Shown here: positions 23,792 to 36,553 of the stretch, piece by piece
Layout: each line of letters begins with the position of its first letter
Numbering within the stretch: the stretch's first letter is position 1
Source of the DNA: Arthonia radiata
Lineage: Eukaryota; Ascomycota; Arthoniomycetes; Arthoniales; Arthoniaceae
Length of the DNA stretch: 64,000 nt
Direction of reading: 5' to 3'
Assembly (NCBI GenBank): GCA_002989075.1
Contig: PSQN01000017.1
Location: 3,231,453-3,295,452 of the forward strand
Notes under the pieces: generated by a model
Seen by the model: the letters and a program-made list of their open reading frames with translations, nothing else
What the model was told of the DNA's origin: nothing
The model's database searches: none
Program-made: the position numbers and the translations under genes

Positions 23792-25777
23792 GGCCGTGTT
23801 CAAGACCTGTAGCGCGCAATGTTGCCCCGTAGTTTTTTTCAACTCTTGCTCGGCGTTCTCCACGCTTCAAATGATGTTGTACCTTCTTTCCACGACGTTC
23901 TGCAGGCTCGTTCAATAATAAAAAATAAAAGAAATGCCGACTATTGAGATTGACTCTTTTCGGCATCATGACGGCGGCAGCAGGGACAACGCAGTAGTTC
24001 TCCTTCTCATGTCTACACAGCTTTGTTACGCTGACCAGCGTGCCAGCATGCCTATTTGCAAGTCAATCTGATTACGATGTCGCCGTCGCCGTTGCAAAAC
24101 TTGATGTCCGAACTTGGAGCCCCTGACTGCATACGCTCTTTATCTTCCGACGAAGAAAGCGAACCGATCGGACAAGCAAAGCAAGGGGCAAAGGCTTGTG
24201 TAAACGCTCATCATGGTGCGTTGACTGATTTGCCTATACGCACGCCGGTTCGGTCACGAGGTCATCGGCGTGATTGAAAATCAGTACTTTCTGACCTCAA
24301 ACCATGACCTTCCTTGCTCTTCACAAGAAGCAGTTTTTGAGAACGCATAGCATAGTGCAGCGACTGCGTTATCGGGTCACAGGCCCTCTCGCTTCTGGGC
24401 CGCCGGCGTGGCTATAAAGTTATATCCTTTGACCTCAAGCAATGACTTCCCATCCTCTTCACGATGAAACAATGTATTAGGCTAGATCAACAAGAAGGCT
24501 CTGTGTCTGCAAGATCGATCTTTCATTTTCATTTTCTATCTCCGCAGACGAGTTAGAAGATTTTACACGATCATGCAGGTAAACATCACCAAGAGACATA
24601 AAAGATGAGCAGCCTGAGTATCACTCCTACTTTTCATTCATTCCACCCAACAAAATGATTCCAAGTACATATGAAAAAGAGGGGATTCTCGCGACCATCG
24701 CTCACAGCTTCTATTGCAACAAAGGCAACAGGAATAGTCTGCGTCCAACGAGACGTCTCGTTGATCTCTTACCGTTTTCCTCAGCCCCACCTGCTGTCCG
24801 AATATCAGCCACTACGAAGGCTCCACAAAAAACACAAGACATGGACTGCGTGTTTTGAAGGTTTTGAAGATTGGGCATCCTTTCGATGAAGGCAGAGGTG
24901 GAAGCAAAGCATCGTCGCTTGGACCATACCTTACTCTGCCATATTCATCGAGCTGGACGGGTCGGCCTGTTCGAGCTTCGCCGGAGTCCGTAACGTCTGA
25001 TCGCGCGTACTGAAGCAGGGGTGGACGCTGGAAGTCGAGTGGTTGCGGAGACTGGTGGCCGGAGGCGTGGATCTGGGAACCTTCTTTTTCGCGAAACCTC
25101 ATTTGGATTACTACATGGAGCGAGGTAGCGCTTTTGCGTCTCCTTGCTACAATCATACACTCAGGGGTTTCAAGGGATGAAGTGAAATCAACAGCTTAGT
25201 CATACAGTCAAGTCGGTGAGGTGACGGACAGGTGGTGTGGAAGCATCTACGTGATTGTCTGTCACCTTCACTACGAGCAGCATCTGGAAAGCACGCATAC
25301 TTCGACTTCACCCTCACGACCTACGCAGCGCAAAGTCACATAAGGACACTTCTCACTCAACCTGAAATTGTAAGACTGGAGAGAATGGGGGCACATCAAG
25401 GCCAACTCAGACCAGGCCGAGGTCTTGTTCTTCACTCTGAACGACAGTAAAGCTACTTACGTCCAAGTCCCCCTTGAATGAGTATATGCTGTAGAATGCT
25501 ATAGCCAGCCAGGATAGCTGCGCTTCAGCATTTGACAGATCTCAATGCCAGATGATATCAACAACGCCGCCCTCAGCAATAGGCCCAAGCCATATCATGT
25601 AGCCACCACAAAGCCGGTAGATGCTATGCCAGAGCCAGCCAAGCGCCAATTCATGCTGCTCATCCATAGAGTAGTCGTCCACAATCCCGAGTCGAAACCA
25701 TCGTCCATCGTAAGATGTCGTATCTGTCATACAGCCCAGCTGATGAATATCCGTCATGAGCACATTTCGAGGCCAGC
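23792..25777. other. Gene-poor DNA between the tRNA-Ser gene and the PNRC-type gene
   Basis: A ~35-bp word (GACCTCAA.CATGAC.TCC then CTCTTCAC) occurs at about 24290 and again at about 24430, so a small duplication is present. A few short open frames near 24650-25160 have no recognisable domain. The right end is the 3' flank of the minus-strand gene ending at 25778. Confidence 0.4.
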
Positions 25778-27178
25778 TCAAGAGCCAATCTTCAAGAACT
25801 TCCGCAGATTGTCCTCCATAAGTTTGATATCCGCCGGTGACGCCGTCGATGCTGAATTGGGGACTGCTGAGTCGGGCGCCGCTGAGTTGGGTATTGCTGA
25901 GTGTGACGTCGCTGAATGGGGTGCAGCGGGACTAGGCGCTACTCTCTGTCCTGTAGAAACCTGCCGCGGTGGCATTTGTCGCGGCTGCTGCGAGGGCATA
26001 TGCGACGTTGCAGATCGCATTGGGGAGAGACTGCCATATTGCGGATATCTGCTATTATTGCCAATGTCGATTGAGATTGCTTTGCGATTGCGCGGCGGGC
26101 TGAGATGCGTCGCATCGGTCGGAGGCGGAGACTGCTGGGATCGAAACAGCATTTGCTTCAGCGCCTCGGTCTGCGTTTCTTGTGGCGTCTGTTGCTGGGG
26201 CGCAGGGCTTTGACTTGAGGGATACTCACTTGGACGGCGTAGCGCATCCATTTGGTATTGGTAGGTAGCAGTCACGGGCGTCTCATCCGAGTCTGGCGAG
26301 TCCGAGCGCTCATCAATCCCATCCATCTCTTGCAATAACGCGCTTTTCCTTGATGGACTCGCGCCGTGGCTTCGCGAGCGATTGGCTTGTAACTGTGTCG
26401 GTCGGAGGGTTTTGGAACTCGAGTATTGATGCGCTGCGGGCTGCGGACGGATAGAAGAGAGCGGCGATGCGCTTTGGCTTGCCTGTCGTTGTCTTTCGGC
26501 CTTGTCCGCGCTAAACAGGAAGTCAAGAGGCGAGCCTTCACGCGCTGTTCGCGAGTTGAAGCTGTCGTTATGCCGAATTGGAGTAGATTGTGCGCGCTCG
26601 CCGTTGAGAGGAGCAGTCTTGGGCTCAAGACTGGTAGGCATCCCCTTTGCGAAAGCTTTGGGCATTGGCAGTGAGGATGCTGCTGGCGAGGCGAGGAAGT
26701 TGGGGCCCGCGTAGACTTGTTTGGCGGGCGTGCCGTTAAGCGCAATCGGCTGGTCTTTGGCGTCCGAAGGTAGCAGTGGCTGAGATGTTGACGCGCCGTT
26801 GACGCCGCCGTTCGGGTACTGAGCGGTCGCACTCATTGAGTTGGAGCGGCTGCGCGGCGCATTCGCAAAGTGCGCAGTACCGCTTTCAGAATGGTAACCT
26901 TGCTCTGCTGGCCGAGCCGGCCCAGGCTCTAGGTTTTGTGGTCGCCGGCCTTGCTTTGTAGGCGTTGTCCCCTTCCGCTTCTTCGGCGCGGGCTTTGCTT
27001 TCGGCTTGGGTTTCGCTGTGCCATTGGGTGTAGACTGGATTGCGTCACCAGCGACGGAGTCAACAAAATAGGGCTGTAGCTGTCTGCCTTCAGGCTGTTC
27101 ACTGGCGGAGGATGGGTAGGGCGGCCTTTGTTTAATGCGGCCGCCCTTCGGCGTTGGAGTTTGGTTGGGTGCAGACAT
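25778..27178 (-). CDS. PNRC-motif protein, probable mRNA decapping enhancer
   Basis: A single exon of 466 residues, Pro/Ser/Gln-rich and largely disordered. The key block near residues 183-203 reads YAGPNFLASPAASSLPMPKA and is followed by SPLDFLFSADKAERQR, an arrangement I know from fungal members of the PNRC family. Such proteins resemble Edc1-type activators that dock the decapping enzyme with a short proline-containing peptide. An N-terminal Lys-rich stretch (KPKPKAKPAPKKRKG) could bind RNA or act as a nuclear signal. A short pentapeptide run (HSATSHSAIPNSAAPDSAV) is near the C-terminus, which ends ADIKLMEDNLRKFLKIGS, a likely helix. The gene is divergent from RBX1. The domain call rests on motif memory. 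Confidence 0.78.
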   Translation of the reverse strand: MSAPNQTPTPKGGRIKQRPPYPSSASEQPEGRQLQPYFVDSVAGDAIQSTPNGTAKPKPKAKPAPKKRKGTTPTKQGRRPQNLEPGPARPAEQGYHSESGTAHFANAPRSRSNSMSATAQYPNGGVNGASTSQPLLPSDAKDQPIALNGTPAKQVYAGPNFLASPAASSLPMPKAFAKGMPTSLEPKTAPLNGERAQSTPIRHNDSFNSRTAREGSPLDFLFSADKAERQRQASQSASPLSSIRPQPAAHQYSSSKTLRPTQLQANRSRSHGASPSRKSALLQEMDGIDERSDSPDSDETPVTATYQYQMDALRRPSEYPSSQSPAPQQQTPQETQTEALKQMLFRSQQSPPPTDATHLSPPRNRKAISIDIGNNSRYPQYGSLSPMRSATSHMPSQQPRQMPPRQVSTGQRVAPSPAAPHSATSHSAIPNSAAPDSAVPNSASTASPADIKLMEDNLRKFLKIGS

Positions 27179-27774
27179 ACAGTCGCGAGTGTTTGAACGA
27201 TGGAATGGATTCAGTTCTAAAAAGGTCGTCCTGGTTGTGAACGAGTGCGTGCTACCGAGGAATGTGCGTGTGTCTTATCTGTTGTGATGTGCAAGACGAG
27301 GCTGTCGTGGTAAAGTGAAGAGTTCTCATTGGTGTAGTACTGAGTTGACTGAAGAATAGCTGTAATTGAGAATCGGTCATTGCAGGCGTAGGTAGGAGGA
27401 AGGTAGTGGGGAGCAGGTAAATAGAAGCCAGTAGGCGGTGCTGAAGGTGCAAATGACGCTGGGGGGTCGTTGGACTCTTGCTGCCGCTTGTGGCGCTAAA
27501 CGGCGATAAGGCGCAAGCATTCAGCCCTATGCCGCTTTGGGAGACGCATAGTGACAGCTTGAAGACGGCTGCCTTTTTTCACTTTCACCTTCATCTCTAC
27601 TTCATTTACGCCGCTCTCCCTTCGGATACGCGAGAGGGACTCCACAACATATCCAAACCCGCGATAAATCTACAAGATTGACACGGCAACTCTTCTAAAA
27701 ACCAGAGAGGTATTGTCGACCTTCACCAACAACTCAACTGGCAGCGCCGATTGGAGAGAATCACCGCTGAAGAC
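27179..27774. promoter_or_regulatory. Divergent promoter region, PNRC-type gene and RBX1
   Basis: About 600 bp between two divergent starts (27178 minus, 27775 plus). No individual sites can be named. Confidence 0.5.
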
Positions 27775-28222
<448 letters not shown>

Positions 28223-28533
28223 CCAACTTCCGCGCTGGATTAGAGATCGGTAAATCAGCGACGATGCATCACGTTCATGACACATGATATTGCGATGAAG
28301 CATGGGAGTGGCGTTCGGAGTCGAGCATAGTCGGTTCAATCGTGATGAGGAAATGGGAATCGCTGGTCATGATTCCGATGTAGCTGAAGATGGCAGACAG
28401 TTCATGGTTGACCCAGATACGATCATGAAAGTTTGAGCAGCGGACGATGTTCCACTGTTCTGGTCCTCAGGTCGTCTTGTTGTTTCCTTATCTCTTCCTT
28501 TACGTTGAGTCTTGATGTAACATGTATATCGCG

Positions 28534-28944
28534 TCATTGCTTTTTGTCGCTGAGATTAACGTTGATACCCGCCAAACCGCTCTGCGCGGGCAGCCATCGA
28601 ACATTGTTCTGGTTGAAGAAAGGCCAAGGAGGTACGACGGCGAGGAAGACGAGTGCTGTTCCGGCAAGTCCGCTCCACAGTGTATACGAAATGTTCTGCG
28701 CGAAGTAACCGATAGCCAGTGAAATAAGCTGGGTACGGTCAACCTTGAGCACTCCAGCAAGATGAGGGACTCAAACTTACGCCAACGATTGCTAAGAGGT
28801 TCGTGTTCAGTTGCTCAGCCAAAGGCTGGCCTTCAAAGTCCTGGATAGGTGAGCGACATCGCTACGCTAAGGGAGTATGGATGGACGTACGATGGGCCCT
28901 CCATCAATAAAGTCGCGAATAGGATCAAGAAGCTGATCTGCCAT
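28534..28944 (-). CDS. SPC1: Signal peptidase complex subunit 1 (SPC12 type)
   Basis: Three exons (28944-28891, 28840-28781, 28728-28534) with introns of 50 and 52 nt give 102 residues. This is the small two-helix ER membrane subunit of the signal peptidase complex. The N-terminus MADQLLDPIRDFIDGGPI leads to DFEGQPLAEQLN, then two membrane segments (LLAIVGLISLAIGYFAQN and LWSGLAGTALVFLAVVPP) around a short loop. The tail PWPFFNQNNVRWLP is a family hallmark. It is divergent from the CorA-type gene and convergent with RBX1. Confidence 0.95.
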
Positions 28945-30056
28945 TGTGAACAGTGGAGACAGTCGTTGTGTCTGAGAGCTCCGTGCGTTGAGACTGTTCG
29001 ATTGAGCATGCACGACGGAGAATCTAAAGCGTACAGGATGAGGTTGCTGATGCGGAGGGTGCCCGAGAGGTACAGGCACCTTGCGCGTTAGTCTCGGACA
29101 GATCCGCGTCTATGAGGCTTGGCTGCGTTGGTCGAAATTGTGACCTGCATTCGAGATCAAAGATCTCAAAGGAAATCTGTTTGTCTATCTTCTCGTGCAA
29201 TTTCCATCCACATCCAAACTTGACACAGACCTCGAGTCCGCGAATAAAATTGAATCCGGAGAACAAGGACGACCCACGCGCGCTGTCCGTTACTAGCAAC
29301 CTCGCTTGCCGCCATCGGCTAGATTTTCCAACCTCTTGTCCAAGTGAGTCTTTACACCTCACATTTCGCCTCCCTCATTATTACTGCCTTTCACTTTCGC
29401 CCCTTTAATTCATCACCACGTTATGGAAGTCATCAATTGAAATTGACGTTCTTCACTAGGCTTCAGCTCAACTCGCACGCGCTGTTACTGGTCGCAAATT
29501 TCGAGTACTGTTGTTACCAAAGCAACCTCCATACCGTCCAGCTGCAGATCGCAAGACCTCCTGAAAGAGATTGACACATCGCCTTTCGCTCGCTACCGGT
29601 CACAACTCTCTTCCGCCATTACCCATCAAATCCAAACCCCTCAGAACACCTTCAAGTTGGCGGGCCTCATCTCCTCCGTGTCGTACATCCGTCCGCTCCT
29701 CGGCCCACGCTTCTGGGTCGTTTGCAGTGGCTGCAAAAAGCCACCATAACTTGCCATTTCATTGGAGAAAAGCCTGTCGGTATTGCGGCGATAATAAAGC
29801 GAAAGACAACACTCTTATTTCTGAAGCACAAGAAATCATCTTGTCTGCAAAAGCACCGTTCACGTTGAGCGCATCATTTGGTGAGCGAGACTCCTCGCTC
29901 GCCGAGAGGCTCTAACGGGCCCGAGTTGAGGTGGTCCATCCATACACATGGAGGCACGACTGGATTGAGAACAGTACGAAAGCCAGCAGATCGCTGCTCG
30001 ACAGCAACCCACCAGCTTGAATCTCGTTTCTCTCCAGCAATTACAAGATATCCAGA
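28945..30056. promoter_or_regulatory. Divergent promoter region, SPC1 and the CorA-type transporter gene
   Basis: About 1.1 kb. The part from 29340 to 30056 is pyrimidine-rich on the plus strand and probably includes a long 5' leader of the transporter gene with small upstream frames. No coding gene is supported here. Confidence 0.45.
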
Positions 30057-32030
30057 ATGTCGCGCGAATCTCCTCGCTCGGAAATGTTCCCCTCGCGGTT
30101 TAGCACACCCGTCAACGAGCTTGATGACCATCGGTTCCAGCCTGAGTCTCTTCCACGAGCAGACACTATGCCAAGTCAGCGGCGAGGCACGGCAGGCAGT
30201 GCTGTCCGGCCGCCAATGCTACAATTACCACCGGAGCTGCCAGAGGACATCCGCAGCCGCGATTTTGAGCAAGCAATCTGCGACGACGACAAGAGCGAAA
30301 ATGCTTCAGCCAATCATCAAGCGCCTCCGCCTACGCGGAGAGGTTCAGTCTCTCCGGCGGTAGCACGTCGCAGTACGCTCAGACGCCCGCAACAAGGTGA
30401 TGGACAAAAGAGTGTCTCCCGATCTTCTTCAAAATCTTCATCAAAATCATCTCGGCCAAACTCCGTCGAAGCTTTTGATAAATCTCGACAGCGGCAACGA
30501 GCAGGTACAGCTGCCACCATGCAGAGCCTCGATCCTGCGATCGCGCAACGCCTTCGTCATACGCCATCTCATTCCACTTTCACGCGAGTGAGGACATTTA
30601 GCCAAGATCATGTCAGTGTCAATGATCCGACGGTCCAATCTGATCAAGGCTCCGTTGAGGATGACGTCTGCTTTCCACCGTCTGAGGATGGCACGGAACA
30701 AATGATCATTGATTTCGACGATCTCAATGAATTTGTCGAACAACACCGAGCGACTGGCGCCCCCGATCCTTTGCGACGCAAAGAAAGCTTCAGTTGCCGA
30801 AGCCATCGCGCTCGACCTGGACCGAAAGAAGCAAAGAGGGACGAGGTTCCGTCCTCTCCGAGGATCTTGCCACAGTTCAGCTTCAAGCTTCGCAAGGACT
30901 CTGAAGCTGGTTCATCAACATCAGCCTCGGATCTGGACGAGAAAGGCTTGGAGCAGAAGCCAACTAATCCGCAGCAGCCCTTACTTCGATGGTCGTTCTT
31001 CTCGTCGCAACTGGAGGAGTCGATTCACGCTGCCGAACTGGGCGATCTTCTGATGCCAGGCGAGACATTTCAGCATCTCTTCGAGCTCGGTCACGACGGT
31101 GGATGCTGGTGGCTCGACATTCTCATGCCTTCGGAGGATGAGGTCGAGGTCCTCTGTAAAGCTTTTGGCATCCACGGCTTGACGCGCGAAGATATCGCGC
31201 AGCAAGAAACACGCGAAAAGGTCGAGATGTTCAAATCGTACTATTTCGTCTGCTTCCGTTCCTTCTATCAGATGGATAAGCACTCGGAAGATTACCTCGA
31301 ACCGGTCAATGTATACGCCGTCGTGTTCCGCGAAGGAATCGTCACGTTTTCATTCAATCAGTCGCCGCATGCCTCCAACGTTCGCAAGCGCATGGGTCGA
31401 CTTCGAGATTACGTTGCCCTCGGTTCCGACTGGATATGCTACGCCCTGATTGATGACATCGTCGACACTTTCGGTCCTGTCATCACCGAGGTCGAGCATG
31501 AGACTGACAGCATCGAAGACTCCGTCTTTACTGCACGGTACGAAGACTCTCGTGCCGTCTTACGGCAGATTGGCGAATGCCGCAAGAAAGTTATGAGCCT
31601 TCTTCGCCTTCTCGGTGGCAAGGCCGATGTCATCAAGGGGTTCGCGAAGCGATGCACCGAGCAGTACGAGATGGCGCCTCGACAAGACGTGGGACTATAT
31701 TTAAGCGACATTCAAGACCACGTTGTCACCATGATGGGCAATCTGGGTCACTCGGATCACATGCTGTCGCGGAGCCATGCCAACTACCTCGCTCAGATCT
31801 CAGTGGAAAACATTTCGCAGGGAAATCGGGCGAACGAGGTTCTTAGCAAGGTTACTTTCGTGGCGACGATTCTCGTGCCTCTCAATTTGGTTTGCGGTCT
31901 GTTCGGAATGAATGTAAAGGTACCTGGTAGGGACTTGGAGAGTCTTGATTGGTTCTATGGCATTGTGGGATGTCTCGCGTTCTTCGTCATTGCGGCGACT
32001 GCATTTGCCAAGTGGAAGAGGTTCATCTGA
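30057..32030 (+). CDS. CorA/Alr1/Mnr2-family magnesium transporter
   Basis: A single exon of 657 residues. The first ~300 are disordered and Ser/Arg-rich and likely carry regulatory phosphosites. The CorA soluble domain starts near LLRWSFFSSQLEESIHAAEL and runs through GGCWWLDILMPSEDEVEVLC and the long helices (EVEHETDSIEDSVFTARYED). The two C-terminal membrane helices are LSKVTFVATILVPLNLVCG and WFYGIVGCLAFFVIAATAFA. The signature GMN tripeptide sits in LFGMNVKVPG between them. This is a cation channel for Mg2+ at the plasma membrane (Alr1-like) or vacuole (Mnr2-like); sequence alone does not decide which. Confidence 0.93.
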   Translation: MSRESPRSEMFPSRFSTPVNELDDHRFQPESLPRADTMPSQRRGTAGSAVRPPMLQLPPELPEDIRSRDFEQAICDDDKSENASANHQAPPPTRRGSVSPAVARRSTLRRPQQGDGQKSVSRSSSKSSSKSSRPNSVEAFDKSRQRQRAGTAATMQSLDPAIAQRLRHTPSHSTFTRVRTFSQDHVSVNDPTVQSDQGSVEDDVCFPPSEDGTEQMIIDFDDLNEFVEQHRATGAPDPLRRKESFSCRSHRARPGPKEAKRDEVPSSPRILPQFSFKLRKDSEAGSSTSASDLDEKGLEQKPTNPQQPLLRWSFFSSQLEESIHAAELGDLLMPGETFQHLFELGHDGGCWWLDILMPSEDEVEVLCKAFGIHGLTREDIAQQETREKVEMFKSYYFVCFRSFYQMDKHSEDYLEPVNVYAVVFREGIVTFSFNQSPHASNVRKRMGRLRDYVALGSDWICYALIDDIVDTFGPVITEVEHETDSIEDSVFTARYEDSRAVLRQIGECRKKVMSLLRLLGGKADVIKGFAKRCTEQYEMAPRQDVGLYLSDIQDHVVTMMGNLGHSDHMLSRSHANYLAQISVENISQGNRANEVLSKVTFVATILVPLNLVCGLFGMNVKVPGRDLESLDWFYGIVGCLAFFVIAATAFAKWKRFI

Positions 32031-33145
32031 GTGGAAGATTGTTTGTATTACGGTTCAATAGGCGCGGGAAATGAAGCTGAAATGCTTCGCCATCATAATC
32101 ATATTTTCAGGGACTGTGACTCTGGTTTGGGCAAGTTTTAATGTAAACTGTCTCGATTGCAGTGCTTGAATATTAAGAAGAGTGGTCGTCACTAAGAGTC
32201 GAGCGTAGCTGAAGAGCGAAGTGTCCGAGTCGGGCCATGCGCATCGCATATTTGCGGGTCGACCATACACGCTAAAGTAGCACCATGCTATTTGCATCTT
32301 AGCGCTACCAAGATACCGTGTGTATAATTGGTCGAAGGCGTTGGACATCTGGCGGCAGCAACCACCTGTTTTCATCCTTCTTCTTCCTGTTGTATTCGCC
32401 GTCGACTTCTAGTGTTGAGAACATGGCTTGCCTTGGGCTCTTGAGATCATATACAGCAGAATACTGACATTTTCTTTTGATACGTACTTCCCTCCATCAT
32501 CCGAGTCCCATCGCCGGCGGCTGGCACGACTCGACATCCGCGCAGGGGTGTCAGCAAACCCAATTTTGATTGCATTAACCTGAATCTCATCTACAAACAG
32601 TTTCTTCAGGACGTCTATATGGAAATAGATTGATCGACTTGTTTCGGCCAGTCGGTTGAGTTCATTGTGGAATCGAGAGGGTATTCATATCATTTATCTT
32701 CGAGCGGCCCGCCACAGCAGGACCTAGCAAAGGATGTCAATCATTGAAGCTAGATGCATAGAAGGCCGATAATAAGTAAGTCGAGAGCCCCAAAACAACT
32801 GCTTTCGCATCATCTTACTCTTTGTTTGACGAGAGTCTGGACATTATCCTACATATGAACAGAGCGGCGAGTGTATGTCAATACGTCCAGAGCTGCAACG
32901 CTCAGGCGAGCAAATTGCCGGTATGCGTGTCGGGGGCGTTCTATGCATGATCAAAATGGCGCGAAGCTACTAAGAACAGTACTTTGATACAGGTAGCAGC
33001 CAGTAGCGCAGTAATTGCAGGTCACTCTTAAGTCAGCTGTGTCGAAGGAGCGCAGATGAATTGCCTAAGCTTTCGAGGGTTTTCCGAGCTAACATATTGA
33101 GCGCAGATACAAACAATTCAGATTGGTCAGCAGAAGTCAATAGCG
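32031..33145. other. Intergenic region with no supported gene
   Basis: About 1.1 kb between two plus-strand genes. I see only short frames without domains. Confidence 0.4.
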
Positions 33146-36100
33146 ATGCCCCGCCGGACTAGACGGCAGAGAGGACCCAGTAAGTCGACTTGTCAACGAG
33201 TTGTCACCTGAACACATCTGACTTTCGGCTTAGACACTGCGAGATCACGGCGAAAAATCCATACGGACCGTAGTGATGGTGTAATGGACGCTGGCGAGCC
33301 CGGTGCGACACTTAAGGGTGACTCGTCATCACGGAGCGACAACGAAACAGAGGCGAGAGCAGACAATTCTCCAAGGCGACATTCCACGGCAGAAGTGGGC
33401 GGGCAAGATATTGACAGTGAGCGTCCAGCGAAGTTTGCGCGAAATTCACCACAAAGCGAACGCTCTTCCTCGGATGAAGAAGTCGATCACTCGCTCGAAG
33501 GAGAGCGCGTGCAGAACGAGATTGTAGCGCACCTGCAACCTCATTCAGCCGGATCGACACAGTCGGCGGATGGGCATGCTTTGCATGAGAATGACATCGT
33601 CGACAACGTGGAGAATGGAATAGATGACGATGATGTCTCTGAGGCTGCTAAAGAGACGATTGAGGCCGAGATGACAACTAGGACTGTCTCGCAAACAAGC
33701 CCAATGAAAATAAAAAGGCCGAAGGGCTGGCATCTCCGGAAAGAAAATCGACATCTGCGACAAGCTTTACTGCAAGGGTCGCCGGCTCGAAGTGAGCGGC
33801 AAGATTCCATCGACACGCAGGACATTAACGGCTACGAACCTGCCTCGATCTTGAAGCGTCTGCCAGGAAGGCGACGCGTGCCTCATCCTGACCCCAGAAT
33901 TGAGGCAGACATGCGACGGCAGTTAGAACTGAAGATTGCCTACCGCGCTGTTGTCAAGGCGCTAAAGCCGGTCTTGATCGAATTGGCTGAGCGAACAGAG
34001 AAACAAGTGGAAGAAGATGAAAATATGCACAAAGAATATGATGCTTTTGACGTGATTGTGTCGGAGCTGGACCAGCGATTTGCTACACGTCTGGCTATGA
34101 TCAATTGTCGCCAGCAACAAGAAGAGGCTCGGCTGGAGAGAGACTATATCGCTCGACGCAAGATTAGAGAGAATCGACTCCTGACCAACGCCGACGATTG
34201 CCTAGATAATGCTCTTGCACGATGCCAGCACCAGTACATGGCACTGCTGCGCGAGTCACAACAAGTTCAAGATGATGAGGCCACAGATGACGAGGACGGC
34301 CTTATTCCGCGACCGTGGGGACAACACTTCATTGATGGCGACCGGAAAGCGCTCCACAAGAGGCGAGTGTCGCGATGTGAATGGTATGTTGAGAATGATC
34401 GTCTATGGGCAAGCTTGCAAGATCGTCATCAATTTTCGAAGCAACAGACCTCGCACGCACCCGAGTCTCTAGACCAACGTCCAAAAGGGTTCGCTGTTTA
34501 CGACGGGCAGTTGCGGGCGGAAGCTTCTGCTCACCTCAACCTACTCACATTATTAGATGCCAATGATGAGCTACAAGCGAGGAGGACACGAGCAATCCCA
34601 AACGACGAGGCTACTGGATTGCAGGCGCTTGCATCTGCCATGGATATAATGTCTGATATGCGAGATCCGAACGTCTTCACGGCGTCGGCAACAGGTTTCG
34701 AGAATATCCAGTCACCTTCCTCGTCTCATTCACAGCCTGCGGCCATTCTGCCTCATATAAATATTGGTCACGAGAACCCATCACGGTATCATCGACCACA
34801 GCCAGAGCAACAGTACGCGCCTATCGTCAAGCGCGAGGATGCTGCAGCAGAACATTCAGCAGCTCCACCGAGGGCCGCTGCGCAACCGCCGGGTCAGCCG
34901 ACTTTGGAGATTGTCGGCTCTGTATCTCATGGGTCTGATCGGAAAGACACATCCGCAACCGAACGACCGGTATCATCGGACAGACACAGAAGACCGCATG
35001 ACGAACCCAGAAACAGACGCAAAGCTCTGACGTTTGACATAATCATGCACCAGCCCGAACCACCGTCTCTACAACAAGATAGGTCATTCGACGATGGTCG
35101 CCTTCAAGCAGAGCCTTCTCGTGAGCCTAGGGACCCTGTCTTGGAGGAAGTGACGAGAGCGGTCAGACGGCCAGAACGTTATGAGAATGTGATGGGCCCT
35201 CCGCAACCTCAGCACCATACTCATGGGCATGAGTCAGCATATCCACCACATCCGACGAGCATCCCCCGTGGCCATATTCGAGCGTTCAGCCATGAGGCGC
35301 CTAGGCATGAACAGTTCAGCACGATGCATACATATCCTTTGGAACCAAGAGAAGAGACATTTGAGCAACGTGGCCATCCAGGATTAGAATCGTCTGGCCA
35401 GCCTGCCGCACCTTATCCTACTGAAAATTCTGCGCCATCTCGGAAAGCATCCCCTGCTCCTCCTGACTACCCTACTCCAGGGCGATCCGCTCGTAGTCAT
35501 CCAGCGACTCCTGCAACGATAAACAGACTGCCTTATGCGAGTAACACTTGGCACGCATCTCAGCACTCAATTGCACCAAAGCCTCGGGCAACGTCATATC
35601 CGGAGGCATTGCATACAATGCAGCCGTCTTCGCGCCCGATTTCGCCTGTTCATCGTTTCAGCTCGGTTGCGGAAGGTCGGCCACCACATCCTCCGCAACA
35701 GACTCCTGCAGCTCTGCCTGCACAACCAACGATCATCGACGGCTATCACCGTTACGAAACCGATGCGCATGGAACCATACTACAGGGACGCCCGACGTAC
35801 ACTTACGCTCCAAACAGTTCCCGATTTGAATTTCCCCCGCATCCCCACGATCGATATGGTCCGTGGGAAGACGTCAGATGCCGATCTGGAGCTTCTGAGA
35901 CAGCCCAAAAGCATCGTCGGTCGGATTCGTACGCGTATGGTTCGCGCTCGCAACCTGCGTATGGCGCTCTACCACCCCCAGCACCTCCTCCTCATCCCCC
36001 TCCACCCCCTGGAGGCCAACTACCTCCCAGAGGCCGAGAACAATCGATGCATCAGCATCCAGGTCAAAGCATCGGTCAACAGCTTCTTCCCTCAACGCTT

Positions 36101-36553
36101 GATCCAAACAGGAACATGCCACCGTATACGACAACATCGCAAGTATCACATCATCGAAAACAAAGGAGTAGCAGTGGATCCGCAAGAAGCTGGAAAATTA
36201 CCACAACGCCTCAACAAACTCCACCTACGACGCATCGACGACAGATCAATCAAGCGCCTCCGCAAACAATGTACGCTGCACAGGGACCTCCACCGCATCT
36301 GCCACCGCATCATCGCCAACATGCTGAAATCTCACATTGGCAAGGCGCCGAGGCGCAAAATGCTCCACCGCCTCCGAGCACCGCTCATCAAACGACATAC
36401 AGGTCTGGCGAGGCAGGTGGATATCCTCCTCATCCGCTCGCAACTGAAGAGGCCAATCTCGAAACAGGATCTATTGGGTCTAAGGGCCATAGTCGAGACG
36501 TATCTGGGCAGAAACCAAGCAGGCCAGGACGCTCGGAGGCGAGACTGCATTGA
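33146..36553 (+). CDS. Large disordered protein with a central conserved coiled-coil region
   Basis: Two exons. Exon 1 is 34 nt (33146-33179) and encodes the basic peptide MPRRTRRQRGP; a 54-nt intron (branch CTGAC) follows, then exon 33234-36553. Total 1117 residues. An internal ATG at 33284 is in the same frame. After an acidic, Ser-rich part comes a basic block (KIKRPKGWHLRKENRHLRQ) and the conserved-looking ILKRLPGRRRVPHPDPRIEA then MRRQLELKIAYRAVVKALKP, followed by about 100 residues of coiled coil. The last 600 residues are Pro/His/Gln-rich with a PPPAPPPHPPPPP tract. The charged coiled coil reminds me of chromatin-complex subunits such as Sds3-like proteins, but I cannot assign a family. 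Confidence 0.83.
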
